From: Paludibacteraceae bacterium
Lineage (GTDB): Bacteria; Bacteroidota; Bacteroidia; Bacteroidales; Paludibacteraceae
NCBI GenBank assembly: GCA_024692565.1
Contig: JAILMN010000009.1
Location: forward strand, 1 to 64,000
Direction: 5' to 3'
DNA length: 64,000 nucleotides
The notes under the pieces are model-generated. The model was not told where the DNA came from. It saw only the letters and a program-made list of their open reading frames with translations, and made no database searches. The first letter of the stretch is position 1, and the number at the start of each line of letters is the position of its first letter. Position numbers and translations under genes: made by a program. Shown here piece after piece: positions 34,670 through 44,778 of this stretch.

Positions 34670-36439
34670 ATGATGAAAAAAAGTATGCTTTTTTTAGCCG
34701 GAGCGATGATGAGTATCATGGCGATGGCGCAATCGGAGACCTTGATGACAATCAACGGTAAGCCGGTGAGTGCAGAGGAGTTTCTGTACATTTATGAAAA
34801 GAACAACCAGGCGGGTGCGATGGATCCCAAGTCGATGGACGAGTACCTGGAGATGTTTATTAACTTCAAGCTCAAAGTAGCGGAAGCCGAGAGTCAGGGT
34901 ATCGACACGACGGCGGCATTCAAGAAGGAGTTGAAGGGTTACCGTGCGCAGGCTATACCGAAGTACCTGCAGGACGATCAGGCGATCGACAGTTTGGTTA
35001 GACTGAGTTGGCGTCACATGAGTAAAGACCGTCGTGCGGCGCATATAGCTATCCAGTGTCCGGCGAGTGCGAGTGCAGGTGCTACGGACAGTGCGTTGGC
35101 GAAGATCAAAGAGGCTCGTGAGCGCGTGACGTTAGGTCGTCAAGTGATGAAGGGCAAGGGTAAGAAAGCGAAACTGGTTCGCGAGAAGCCGGAAGCGTTT
35201 GATGCAGTAGCCCGCGAGATCAGTACCGACCCGCAGGTGCAGAACAATGGCGGCGAGTTGGGTTGGATAACCCCGTTCCGTTACGTCTATCCGTTGGAAG
35301 AGGCGGTGTATAACACGCCGGTAGGTGAAGTGAGTGAGGTATTCCGCACGCAGTACGGATTCCACATCGTGCTGATTGAGGAAGAGCGTGATCACAAAGA
35401 GGTGAAGGCGGCTCACATCATGAAGATGGTGCCGGCAGACAGTCTGGACGCGGAGAAGAAAGCGCAGATCGAGGAGATAGCCAAGAACGTGACGAAGGAT
35501 AACTTCGCCGAGGTGGCTAAACTCGAGTCGGATGACCGCGGTAGCAGCAGTCGTGGCGGTGAGCTCGGTTGGTTCGGCAAAGGTATGATGGTGAAGGAAT
35601 TCGAGGACGCTGCGTTCGGTCTGCAGCCGGGTGAGATGAGTAAGCCGGTTCGCACGCAGTACGGATGGCACATCATCCTCAAAGAGGACGAGCGCGGTAT
35701 TCAACCGCTTGATTCGATTCGTCCGCAGATACTGCGTCAGGTGCAGCGTGACGACCGCATGAAAGAGGCGGAGAAGAGTTTCATCGCCAAAGTGCGCCGC
35801 GAGTACAACCTGCCGGCTCAGATGAGTGACGCCGATGTGAAGGTATACGCGGACGAGCACTTAGAGGCTAAGTATCCGGACTTGAAGAACCTGGTACAGG
35901 AGTACCACGACGGTATCCTCCTGTTCGAAGTGTCGCTGCGCGAAGTATGGGACAAGGCGGCAAAAGACACGGCAGGTCTGGAGAATTATTTCAAAGCCAA
36001 CAAGAAGAAATACACGTGGGAAGCACCGCGTTGGAAGGGATACGTGCTGCAATGCAAAGACAAGAGCAGCGCCAAGGCCGCACAGGCTATTGTGAAGAGT
36101 GCTAACCCCGATTCGATACAGAGTTACATCGCTCGCCGCATCAATAACGACAGCGTGACGAACGTCAAAGTGCAGCACGGGTTGTGGGAGCAAGGAAAGA
36201 ACCCGGCTGTGGATAAGTTCGGTCTGAAAGTAAAGAACGCCGAGTTTAAGGCCAACGAACAGTTGCCGATTGTGGTATGCCTGGGTAAGAAGCTGAAAGC
36301 ACCGGAGGTATGGAGCGACGAGAAGGGCAAAGTGACCACCGACTACCAGGATTTCCTCGAGACGGAGTGGATTAAGAAGTTGCGCGAGAAATATCCGGTG
36401 GTTATCAACGAAGACGTTTGGCAGAAGATTCGTAAGTGA
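34670..36439 (+). CDS. peptidylprolyl isomerase, PpiC/SurA-like, two parvulin domains
   Basis: Two parvulin repeats: GELGWITPF...VFRTQYGFHIVLI and GELGWFGKGMM...PVRTQYGWHIILK. Confidence 0.93.
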   Translation: MMKKSMLFLAGAMMSIMAMAQSETLMTINGKPVSAEEFLYIYEKNNQAGAMDPKSMDEYLEMFINFKLKVAEAESQGIDTTAAFKKELKGYRAQAIPKYLQDDQAIDSLVRLSWRHMSKDRRAAHIAIQCPASASAGATDSALAKIKEARERVTLGRQVMKGKGKKAKLVREKPEAFDAVAREISTDPQVQNNGGELGWITPFRYVYPLEEAVYNTPVGEVSEVFRTQYGFHIVLIEEERDHKEVKAAHIMKMVPADSLDAEKKAQIEEIAKNVTKDNFAEVAKLESDDRGSSSRGGELGWFGKGMMVKEFEDAAFGLQPGEMSKPVRTQYGWHIILKEDERGIQPLDSIRPQILRQVQRDDRMKEAEKSFIAKVRREYNLPAQMSDADVKVYADEHLEAKYPDLKNLVQEYHDGILLFEVSLREVWDKAAKDTAGLENYFKANKKKYTWEAPRWKGYVLQCKDKSSAKAAQAIVKSANPDSIQSYIARRINNDSVTNVKVQHGLWEQGKNPAVDKFGLKVKNAEFKANEQLPIVVCLGKKLKAPEVWSDEKGKVTTDYQDFLETEWIKKLREKYPVVINEDVWQKIRK

Positions 36440-36442
36440 TAG

Positions 36443-38068
36443 ATGCGGAAGTACGCGCCGTACATATTTATCGTAGGTTTGTTCCTCTGTCTTTACGGAG
36501 TGTTATATGAACGCCCCGTTCGTTGGGATCTGACGGACGACAAGCGCTATAGTCTGAGCGAAGCGAGTAAGAGTTTGCTGCGGCAGACGGATGCGCCTAT
36601 CGAAGTGACGTTGCTGTTGGACGGCGACCTCAATGCCGGTTTCCGGAGGTTGAAGAAAGCGACCGAGGAGACGATAGAGGAGTTGGCGGTGTATAGTGAC
36701 CTTAAGGTTGTTAAGGACTATAAGGACAATAAGGACTCGTTGGGTTTGCGACCGATTGTTATTCACGAGCGGGAGCAGAACGGCAAGACGGCACAGACGA
36801 CGGTTTATCCGTACGCCATCATGCGTTACAAGGGTCGCCGTGCGGTGGTGAAGTTGCTCAATAACACACGCGGGATGAGCGGTGAAGAGAATCTGAACGC
36901 CAGCATCGAGCAACTCGAGTTCGCGTTCATGGAAGCGCTGCACCTGTTGCAACAGACGGAGACGCCGCGTGTGGCGATTTTGGAAGGGCATGGAGAGCCG
37001 GACGAGGCACATACGTACGATCTGATGGCGGCGCTGAGTAAGTACTTCCAGGTGGATAGGGGAGCGATCAGCGATCAGTCATCAGTTGTCAGTTCCCACA
37101 TCCTGGACGGGTACAAAGCGATTATCGTGGCGAGTCCGCAGACAGCATTCAGTGACGCAGAGCGCTTTATCATCGACCAATACATCATGCGAGGCGGTGC
37201 GGTGCTGTGGGCATTGAACGGAGTGCAGTTGAGCGAACAGGTGCTGCAGCGAGAAGGCTTCACACCTATCTTACCGTTGGAGTTGGGACTGACCGATTTG
37301 CTTTTCCGCTACGGCGTGCGCGTCAACCCTGCGTTGATACAAGATATTCAGTGTCTGCCGATACCGGTTAATGTGAGCAGCGACCCGCAGCAACCGAATC
37401 TGCAACCGATGCCGTGGACCTATGCGCCGCTACTGCTGACGAGTCAGGGTTCGCCGATTACGAAGAACGTAGGACAAGTGATGAGTACGTTCGTCAGTCC
37501 TATTGACGCGGTAGGCGGTGACGACGGTATCGAGAAAAGGGTGCTGTTGGCCACGAGTACTGCCAGTCGTGTGACGGCGACGCCGGGTGAGGTGGATCTG
37601 AACGAGATGAACCCGGACGTGAGTTCGTTCAAGTACCAGTACGTGCCGGTAGCGGTGTCGTTAGAGGGTTCGTTCGCGAGCGCCTATGCCCATCGCATGG
37701 TGCCGGAAGGTGTGGAGAGCGACGGGATCATCAAGCAGGGCGAGAAGACGCGGCAGGTGGTGATAGGTAGCGGTAGTGTGCTGATTAACGAAGTGCAGAA
37801 AGGGCAGGCGCTGCCGATGGGTTACGACCGCTACAGCGGTATGCAGTTCAGTAACCGAGACGTGATTGTCAATGCCATCTTATGGCTCACGGACGCTGAC
37901 GGACTGATCAGTCTGCGCGAGAAGAGTGTGGCGCTGCGGCTGCTTAACGACAAACGTGCGCATGACGAACGCGCCAAGGTGCAGACGGTGAGTGTAGTGA
38001 CACCGATCGCCGTGCTGGCACTGATAGGAGGTTTGGTTTGGATAATACGAAAACGAAAATACGAATGA
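36443..38068 (+). CDS. GldG-like ABC-type/gliding-motility auxiliary protein
   Basis: N-terminal TM, RVRWDLTDDKRYSLSEASK-like segment, GHGEPDEAHTYDLMAALSKYF, C-terminal TM. Confidence 0.85.
   Translation: MRKYAPYIFIVGLFLCLYGVLYERPVRWDLTDDKRYSLSEASKSLLRQTDAPIEVTLLLDGDLNAGFRRLKKATEETIEELAVYSDLKVVKDYKDNKDSLGLRPIVIHEREQNGKTAQTTVYPYAIMRYKGRRAVVKLLNNTRGMSGEENLNASIEQLEFAFMEALHLLQQTETPRVAILEGHGEPDEAHTYDLMAALSKYFQVDRGAISDQSSVVSSHILDGYKAIIVASPQTAFSDAERFIIDQYIMRGGAVLWALNGVQLSEQVLQREGFTPILPLELGLTDLLFRYGVRVNPALIQDIQCLPIPVNVSSDPQQPNLQPMPWTYAPLLLTSQGSPITKNVGQVMSTFVSPIDAVGGDDGIEKRVLLATSTASRVTATPGEVDLNEMNPDVSSFKYQYVPVAVSLEGSFASAYAHRMVPEGVESDGIIKQGEKTRQVVIGSGSVLINEVQKGQALPMGYDRYSGMQFSNRDVIVNAILWLTDADGLISLREKSVALRLLNDKRAHDERAKVQTVSVVTPIAVLALIGGLVWIIRKRKYE
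37064..37098. repeat. 7-bp-period repeat inside gldG-like CDS (5 units)
   Basis: GCGATCA GCGATCA GTCATCA GTTGTCA GTTCCCA; encodes AISDQSSVVSS. Confidence 0.85.
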
Positions 38069-39522
38069 TAGTGAAAAAATTAGTAGTCTTTGTTCTTTGT
38101 GCTTTATGCGGCTTATCCGTCAGGGCACAAGAGTTACTCAATTACCCGTTGGATACGGTCAACGGCGAAGAGGTGTACCGCTACGAGGTGGAGCGCAGTG
38201 TGGGTCTGTACCGCATCGGTGTGAACTTCAACGTGACGCCGAACGAGGTGGTGCGACTCAATCCGCAACTGAAGGAGCGCGGTCTGCACTACGGTGAGAT
38301 TTTGTTGATTCCGACGGGACGTAAGGTAGAGGTCAAGCCGCAGGTGGTGGAGTCCGCTCCGCGTGTGATTGAAACGCGCGTGACTGAAACACGTGTGCTG
38401 CCGGTTGAAGCCAAACAGGCAGAAGCGAAACCGGCAGAGAAGCCCGTGGAGAAAGCCGCAGAGGTGCAGCCGGAAGTAGAGGCAGAGTTCAATGCTGTGA
38501 CAGCCGACACCGTAGCCAAAGCGGACACCGTGGTGACGAGCGACAGCGTGGTAGCCGATGGCCGTAGGGTAGTGGAGTTGGCGCTGATGCTGCCGTTCGA
38601 GAGTCAGCAGACCAAGCGCAGTGCGAATGCGGAACGCATGACCGAGTTCTATCAAGGTGTGCTGTTGGCATTGCATGAGTTGCAGAACGACAGCACGTTG
38701 TACCGCCTGCGTGTGTACGATACGGAGCGCAGTGAGCGTCGTGTAGCCGCATTGTGCGAGAGCAATGAGTTGGACAGCGTGCGTGCGGTGTTGGGTCTGG
38801 CTTATTCGATTCAGATCGAGCGTATGGCTAACTGGTGCGACGCACATCAGGTGCCGCTGTTGTTGCCGTTCAGTGACGATTCGGAGTTGGCTCGTCACCC
38901 GCAGATGCTGCAGTTCAATTCGACAGACGAGCAGAAAGCCGACAGCCTGTGCCGTTGGATCGCGAGACGCGACGCACAGTGCATCACGGTTGAGGCCCGC
39001 GAGGCGGATATTTCACCTTCCACGCGTGCTTTGCGTAAGATGCTCAAGCAACGTAATATCGCTACCAAAGCGATTCCGATGACGTCTGTGATGAATGACT
39101 CCGCAACCGTGCTCTTGGATCCCGACCGCGAGAATATCATCATCTTGCATAGCGACCGCTATATGCATGTGCGTCTGCTCATTCCGCACCTTATGAAGTG
39201 GAAAGAGGCAGGGTTTAAGATTCGTTTGGTCAGTCAGTACGCTTGGCAGAAAGAGCGCATCGACTTGCCGCAAGTTTATGCGTCGATGTTCACGGGTAGC
39301 GGTAAGAGCAGTAAGTACGAAGCCCTTTGGAGCAAGTATTTCGCGATGCAACACATGAGTGCCGTTCCGCGTTACGACCTGTTGGGTTACGACCTAATGC
39401 ACACGCTCATCGCGTGGATGCAAGGAGAGCGCGCACACGAGGGTCTGCAATCGACCATCCGCTGGCAGCAACTGAATAGTGGCGGTTGGCAGAACGCGAA
39501 TGTCGAAGTGGTGGAGAAATAG
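38065..39522 (+). CDS. LysM-domain protein with periplasmic-binding-protein-like C-terminus
   Basis: Signal peptide; YEVERSVGLYRIGVNFNVTPNEVVRLNPQL (LysM); VELALMLPFESQQTK...LALHELQNDS type-1 PBP-like. Confidence 0.8.
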   Translation: MIVKKLVVFVLCALCGLSVRAQELLNYPLDTVNGEEVYRYEVERSVGLYRIGVNFNVTPNEVVRLNPQLKERGLHYGEILLIPTGRKVEVKPQVVESAPRVIETRVTETRVLPVEAKQAEAKPAEKPVEKAAEVQPEVEAEFNAVTADTVAKADTVVTSDSVVADGRRVVELALMLPFESQQTKRSANAERMTEFYQGVLLALHELQNDSTLYRLRVYDTERSERRVAALCESNELDSVRAVLGLAYSIQIERMANWCDAHQVPLLLPFSDDSELARHPQMLQFNSTDEQKADSLCRWIARRDAQCITVEAREADISPSTRALRKMLKQRNIATKAIPMTSVMNDSATVLLDPDRENIIILHSDRYMHVRLLIPHLMKWKEAGFKIRLVSQYAWQKERIDLPQVYASMFTGSGKSSKYEALWSKYFAMQHMSAVPRYDLLGYDLMHTLIAWMQGERAHEGLQSTIRWQQLNSGGWQNANVEVVEK

Positions 39523-39543
39523 GTAAAAGGTAATAGTGAATAG
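39520..39543. repeat. 7-bp-period repeat
   Basis: TAGGTAA AAGGTAA TAGTGAA TAG; overlaps upstream stop and downstream GTG start at 39536. Confidence 0.65.
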
Positions 39544-40222
39544 AAGGCGGTACATAGTAGTCCTGATGGTTTGTGCGTTGTGCTGTTTGGCAGTCAAGGC
39601 GCAACCCCGTTTGCTCATACCTGAGTATTGGGTAGGAGTACACGGTGGTGTCAGCGCGAGCAGTATCTTGTTCACGCCGTCCGTGGACCATATGTCGCCG
39701 ATCACCAACGCGTGCGTGCTGGGTGGCAACGGGGGACTGACTTTCCGCTACGCCGGACATAAATACTGTGCGCTGCAGGTGGAGTTGAATTATGTGCACC
39801 GCGGTTGGGCAGAGAAGAACAGCACAACGGGTGAGTACTACTCCCGCAGTCTGCACTATGTGGAGTTGCCGCTGCTGATGAATATCAATTTCGGTAGTCC
39901 TACTTGCCGTTGGTTCTTGAATCTTGGCCCGCAGATCGGTTATTGCGTGAAGGATGAAGGCAATAAAGGCGACCTGATGAACGGCAGCAGTGCGTACGAA
40001 TACGCGCCGATTGATCATCCGTTCGACTGGGGACTGCTGGTGGGAACCGGTGTTTATTTCCGCACCGCCAAAGCCGGTGTGTATCAGTTGGAGGCGCGGT
40101 TTGACTTCTCGTTCGGAGGTATCTACGGTACGAGTTTATTGGACCACTACAGTATGGCCAACCCGATGGATTTGAGTATTAACTTAGCGTGGTTTTACGA
40201 TATTAAACGGAAAAGAAAATGA
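39536..40222 (+). CDS. PorT-like outer-membrane beta-barrel protein
   Basis: Signal peptide; GVHGGVSASSILF; barrel pattern; MNINFGSPTCRWFLNLGPQIGY. Confidence 0.75.
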   Translation: MNRRRYIVVLMVCALCCLAVKAQPRLLIPEYWVGVHGGVSASSILFTPSVDHMSPITNACVLGGNGGLTFRYAGHKYCALQVELNYVHRGWAEKNSTTGEYYSRSLHYVELPLLMNINFGSPTCRWFLNLGPQIGYCVKDEGNKGDLMNGSSAYEYAPIDHPFDWGLLVGTGVYFRTAKAGVYQLEARFDFSFGGIYGTSLLDHYSMANPMDLSINLAWFYDIKRKRK

Positions 40223-41208
40223 CGTATCTGATCATTCGTTTGGCAACATTAGGCAACGTAGCTATGACGGTTCCCGTGATAGCTTCGGTTAGTCGTCGTT
40301 ATCCGAATGACCGGTTCATCATTGCTGCGAAGAAACCCTTGGGCGCAATGTTCGCTTCGATGCCGAATGTGGAGTTTCGTGAAGTGGACAACCACATCGA
40401 CTGGCAAGGAGTGATTGACCTTTGGCGCGCTTGGCGGAACGAGATAGATGCAGTCATTGACTTGCAGAACGTGCTGCGCACACGGGTCTTCGGCAGCCTG
40501 ATGCATTGGAGCGGTAAGCGCGTGACGCGGGTGCGCTACGGACGGTTGCACAAGCGGATGATCACCATCTTCGGTATCGGCAAACGTTCGTTGCCGACGG
40601 AGTTTCAGCGCTACGAGGAAACTTTCCGCCGCGCAGGATTAGAGACCGATGAGGACTTTACGGCGTTGCCGGTTAACAAGTCTGCCGCTGCGGCTGTTCG
40701 CAAACGTTTCGGTAAGAAAAGCGGTCGCTGGATAGGCTTGGCGCCATTCGCCAAATCGCGTTCGAACATGCTGCCGTACCGTGTGACCAAAGAAGTGATT
40801 GAGCGCTTGATACAAGCGCCGCAGACGGAGATTTTTCTCTTCGGTGCCGGCGAGATAGAATGCGAGATGTTGCGTCAGTGGTCCACCGTCTTCCCGCGCA
40901 CGCAGAGTGTAGCCGGAAGTCTTAAGTTGGAAGAAGAATTGGAACTGATGCGGCAGTTGGACGTGATGATTTGTATGGACAGTGCGAACCAACACTTGTC
41001 GAGTTTGGTAGGTCTGCGCGCCGTGAGTGTTTGGTGCGCCACGCACCCGATGATAGGTTTCGCCGGATGGAAACAAAACCCCGCAGACATCATCCAGCGT
41101 CATGACTTACAATGCCGTCCGTGTACCTGTCACGGCACGAATCACTGCCGGTATCGCAATTATGCCTGCCGGGAGATCAAAGCAGAAACAATAATACAAC
41201 AAATATGA
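40219..41208 (+). CDS. glycosyltransferase family 9 (heptosyltransferase-like)
   Basis: RLATLGNVAMTVPVIASV; AVIDLQNVLRTR; CMDSANQHLSSLVG. Confidence 0.92.
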   Translation: MTYLIIRLATLGNVAMTVPVIASVSRRYPNDRFIIAAKKPLGAMFASMPNVEFREVDNHIDWQGVIDLWRAWRNEIDAVIDLQNVLRTRVFGSLMHWSGKRVTRVRYGRLHKRMITIFGIGKRSLPTEFQRYEETFRRAGLETDEDFTALPVNKSAAAAVRKRFGKKSGRWIGLAPFAKSRSNMLPYRVTKEVIERLIQAPQTEIFLFGAGEIECEMLRQWSTVFPRTQSVAGSLKLEEELELMRQLDVMICMDSANQHLSSLVGLRAVSVWCATHPMIGFAGWKQNPADIIQRHDLQCRPCTCHGTNHCRYRNYACREIKAETIIQQI

Positions 41209-41969
41209 GTAAAGTTATTTCATTAGCAAACCAAAAAGGAGGCGTGGGCAAAACCACTACTTCCATTAACTTGGCCGCTGCTTTGGCAGCGCAAGGCAAA
41301 CGTGTCTTACTGATTGATGCCGACCCGCAGGCGAACACTTCGTCGGGTCTGGGTGTAGAGATACGCGAGTTGGACAACACGATCTATGAATGCCTGATCA
41401 ACGGCGTAGATCCGCACACGGCGATTGTGCAGACGAACACGAAGAACCTGAGTCTTATCCCGAGTCACATTGACCTCGTAGGCGCAGAGATCGAGATGCT
41501 CAATATCGAGCATCGCGAGCAATTGCTGAAGAACGTGCTGACGCAGGTACGCGACGAGTTCGACTACGTGCTGATCGACTGCAGTCCGTCGCTTGGTCTG
41601 ATCACCGTTAATGCGCTGACCGCCAGCGACAGCGTGATCATCCCTGTGCAGTGCGAGTTCTTTGCCCTCGAAGGCATCGCGAAATTGCTGAACACGATCA
41701 AGATCATCAAGTCCAAGTTGAATCCGAGTCTGAAGATCGAAGGCTTCCTGCTGACGATGTTCGACAACCGTCTGCGCCTGAGCAATCAGGTGTACGAAGA
41801 GGTGAAGCGTCACTTCGGCGACCTGGTGTTCAACACGGTTATTGCGCGTAATGTGCGCCTGAGTGAGGCTCCTTCGCACGGTGTTTCCGTACTCGAATAC
41901 GACCCGAGTTCGAAGGGTGCGCAGAACTATAAGTCGCTTGCCAAAGAATTGATTAAACGAAACAAATAA
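41205..41969 (+). CDS. parA: chromosome partitioning ATPase ParA/Soj
   Basis: MSKVISLANQKGGVGKTTTSINLAAALA. Confidence 0.97.
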   Translation: MSKVISLANQKGGVGKTTTSINLAAALAAQGKRVLLIDADPQANTSSGLGVEIRELDNTIYECLINGVDPHTAIVQTNTKNLSLIPSHIDLVGAEIEMLNIEHREQLLKNVLTQVRDEFDYVLIDCSPSLGLITVNALTASDSVIIPVQCEFFALEGIAKLLNTIKIIKSKLNPSLKIEGFLLTMFDNRLRLSNQVYEEVKRHFGDLVFNTVIARNVRLSEAPSHGVSVLEYDPSSKGAQNYKSLAKELIKRNK

Positions 41970-41975
41970 ACGCAT

Positions 41976-42806
41976 ATGAAGAAACATACAGGTTTAGGGC
42001 GCGGTTTGGACGCCCTGATTGATACTTCGCACGTGGATACCAACGGCGGCAGTTCGATTTCGGAGATTGAGTTGAGCGCTATCGTGGCTAACCCTGATCA
42101 GCCGCGTCGCACGTTCGATGAAGAGGCACTGCAAGAGTTGGCGGACTCGATCCGTGAGCACGGCGTGATCTCGCCTATCACGTTGCGCGACAACGGCGAC
42201 GGCACCTACATGATCATCGCCGGTGAACGTCGTTTCAGAGCCAGCAAGATCGCCGGACTCGAGCGTATTCCTGCTTATATCCGCACTGCCAAAGACGAGC
42301 AGGTGATGGAGTGGGCGTTGATTGAGAATATCCAGCGTGAAGACTTGGATGCCATCGAGATTGCGTTGGCGTACCAACGTCTGATGGACGACTATAACCT
42401 GACGCAAGAGCGAATGTCCGAGCGTGTGGGTAAGAAACGCGCTACGGTGGCGAATTACCTGCGTCTGTTGAAGTTGCCGGCAGAGATTCAGGTGGGCATC
42501 AAAGAGCGGAAGATCGAGATGGGCCACGCCCGTGCTATCCTCGCTACGCCGTATGCAGAACGTCAGCTGGCGTTGTACCAGCGAATCCTCAAAGAGGGAC
42601 TGTCCGTGCGTAAGGTGGAAGAGTTGGCGCAGGAAGACAAGGCGGAAGCGAAGAAACCGAAGGTGAAGAGTGAGAATCCTCATGCTGCGCTGGAGAAAGA
42701 ACTGAGTGCTGCTACCGGACTGAAAGTCAAAGTGCAGGAAGGCAAAGTGGTTATTGCTTTCGCCAACGAAGACCAATTGCAAACGATTGCTGCTAAACTG
42801 CGTTGA
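41976..42806 (+). CDS. parB: chromosome partitioning protein ParB
   Basis: GLGRGLDALI; IVANPDQPRRTFDEEALQELADSIREHGVISPI; IIAGERRFRASK. Confidence 0.97.
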   Translation: MKKHTGLGRGLDALIDTSHVDTNGGSSISEIELSAIVANPDQPRRTFDEEALQELADSIREHGVISPITLRDNGDGTYMIIAGERRFRASKIAGLERIPAYIRTAKDEQVMEWALIENIQREDLDAIEIALAYQRLMDDYNLTQERMSERVGKKRATVANYLRLLKLPAEIQVGIKERKIEMGHARAILATPYAERQLALYQRILKEGLSVRKVEELAQEDKAEAKKPKVKSENPHAALEKELSAATGLKVKVQEGKVVIAFANEDQLQTIAAKLR

Positions 42807-43444
42807 GAAGGCTGCTATCCATAGTGCTGATGTGTTGTCCGTTGTTCCTTTGGGCGCAGCGGGACAGCATTCATTACCGACCGGATACGACGTCCTCCAA
42901 AGCCGACTACCGCTATTTTATCAACCTCACCAAGAAACCCGATGCCATCAAGGCCGTTTGGCTGGGTGCTATCGTGCCGGGTGCAGGGCAAATATATAAC
43001 AAGTCTTATTGGAAGTTGCCGATCGTCTATGGTGCGTTCATGGGTTGCGGATACGCCATCACATGGACGCAGAACCGTTATTCCAACTATAAGACGGCGT
43101 ACCTTGATTTGTACAACGATGACCAGGCAGGCACGGTGACGGAAGACCCGAGTAAGACCTATATCGCCGTGCTGCCGGACGGGTACGATTTGGCGCGCGT
43201 AGGAGGTACAAGCACTTGGATGAATACCCTCAAAAGCCGACAGAGCACCTATCGGCGCTACCGTGACTATTCAATCTTGACCACCGTCATCGTCTATGCG
43301 CTGAGCCTCATTGATGCTTACGTTGATGCGCAGTTGTTCGACTATGACATTTCGCCGGATCTGTCATTGAATTTGGAGCCGCAAATAAATTACGATTTAC
43401 AGCATAACCAAAGTGCTGAATTAAAATTAGCTATACAGTTTTGA
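42803..43444 (+). CDS. DUF5683 family protein
   Basis: KKPDAIKAVWLGAIVPGAGQIYNKSYWKLPIVYGA, conserved parAB-downstream protein. Confidence 0.9.
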   Translation: MRRLLSIVLMCCPLFLWAQRDSIHYRPDTTSSKADYRYFINLTKKPDAIKAVWLGAIVPGAGQIYNKSYWKLPIVYGAFMGCGYAITWTQNRYSNYKTAYLDLYNDDQAGTVTEDPSKTYIAVLPDGYDLARVGGTSTWMNTLKSRQSTYRRYRDYSILTTVIVYALSLIDAYVDAQLFDYDISPDLSLNLEPQINYDLQHNQSAELKLAIQF

Positions 43445-44778
43445 AAAAGATTTTTGGTATTATAGGTTGCTGCGTGGCGGCGCTGACGCTGCATGCGCAG
43501 GAATTAGAAACAGACAGCTTAGACACGGATTCGATGTCCGTTGTGTCGCTGGAGTTGGTGCCGATGCAGGCGGCAGACAGTCTTGCCTCGGAGGAAGCCA
43601 TTATCCCGATTGTGCCGTACTATCAAAATTGGCAGAACAGTGACCTGAGCGATCTGGAAACGCGCTCATTGGAATGGAGTCTGCGTTGGCTGGACACGAC
43701 GGACTGCCTTGCTACGCATGACACAACTACCTTGCCGGACTCGGTGTATAAGGCGCGTCTGCAAGCTCTGCCGTGCGTGATTGAGTTGCCGTATAACGAG
43801 CGCGTGCGCGCGTTCATATTACGTTATGTGAAACGCAGCCCGAAGCAGGTAGCGCGAATGATGCGGATGGGAGAGTATTATTTCCCGATTTTCGAAGAAG
43901 CACTTGGTCGCTACCAGTTGCCGTACGAACTGAAATACCTGCCTATCATCGAGTCGGCGCTGAATCCGATGGCGCGTTCGCATGCCGGCGCAGCAGGTTT
44001 GTGGCAGTTTATGCCGGCTACGGGTAAGCTTTTCGGACTCGAGATTAACTCGCTTGTGGACGAACGTATGGATGTCATCAAAGCTACCGACGCTGCCTGC
44101 CGATTCCTTAAAAGTATGTACGCCGTGTACCACAACTGGAATCTCGTCATCGCGGCGTATAACTGCGGTAGCGGTAATGTGAACAAAGCCATCCGACGTG
44201 CGAACGGCAAACGGGATTTCTGGTCTATATACCCTTACCTGCCGATGGAAACACGTAACTACGTGCCTATTTTCATTGCTGCCAACTACGCGATGAACTA
44301 CGGACAAGAACATGGTATCTGTAAAGCACCCGTAGAGAAGACAATGCTCACCGACACGATCTGCACCATGCAGCGTCTGCATTTGCAGCAAGTGAGTGAG
44401 AAATTGGATATTAACATCGAGGAATTGCGTCGTCTGAACCCGCAGTATTCGCAGGATATTCTGCCCGGCGGTAGTATGTATGCGTTGTGCTTGCCGTCCG
44501 AGAAAGTGGGGCTGTACATCGCGCAGGAAGACAGTATCATTGCGTACAAAGCCGACAGCCTCATCAACAACCGCCGTGCAGAGATTGACTTGGCGAAAGT
44601 GACTTCGGCTACAGGTGCTTATCGCGTCAATGGTGTGATCTATTACACCATCAAAAACGGTGATACCTTAGGCGGCATCGCCAGAAAATTCCACTGCTCC
44701 ATCAAGCAAATCAAGCAATGGAACGGCCTGAAAAACGATAATATCCGCGCCGGTAAGAAACTGAAAATATGTAAATAA
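43441..44778 (+). CDS. membrane-bound lytic murein transglycosylase MltD-like (SLT + LysM)
   Basis: LPYELKYLPIIESALNPMARSHAGAAGLWQFMPATGKLFGL; VIAAYNCGSGNVNKAIRRA; C-terminal LysM. Confidence 0.95.
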   Translation: MKKIFGIIGCCVAALTLHAQELETDSLDTDSMSVVSLELVPMQAADSLASEEAIIPIVPYYQNWQNSDLSDLETRSLEWSLRWLDTTDCLATHDTTTLPDSVYKARLQALPCVIELPYNERVRAFILRYVKRSPKQVARMMRMGEYYFPIFEEALGRYQLPYELKYLPIIESALNPMARSHAGAAGLWQFMPATGKLFGLEINSLVDERMDVIKATDAACRFLKSMYAVYHNWNLVIAAYNCGSGNVNKAIRRANGKRDFWSIYPYLPMETRNYVPIFIAANYAMNYGQEHGICKAPVEKTMLTDTICTMQRLHLQQVSEKLDINIEELRRLNPQYSQDILPGGSMYALCLPSEKVGLYIAQEDSIIAYKADSLINNRRAEIDLAKVTSATGAYRVNGVIYYTIKNGDTLGGIARKFHCSIKQIKQWNGLKNDNIRAGKKLKICK

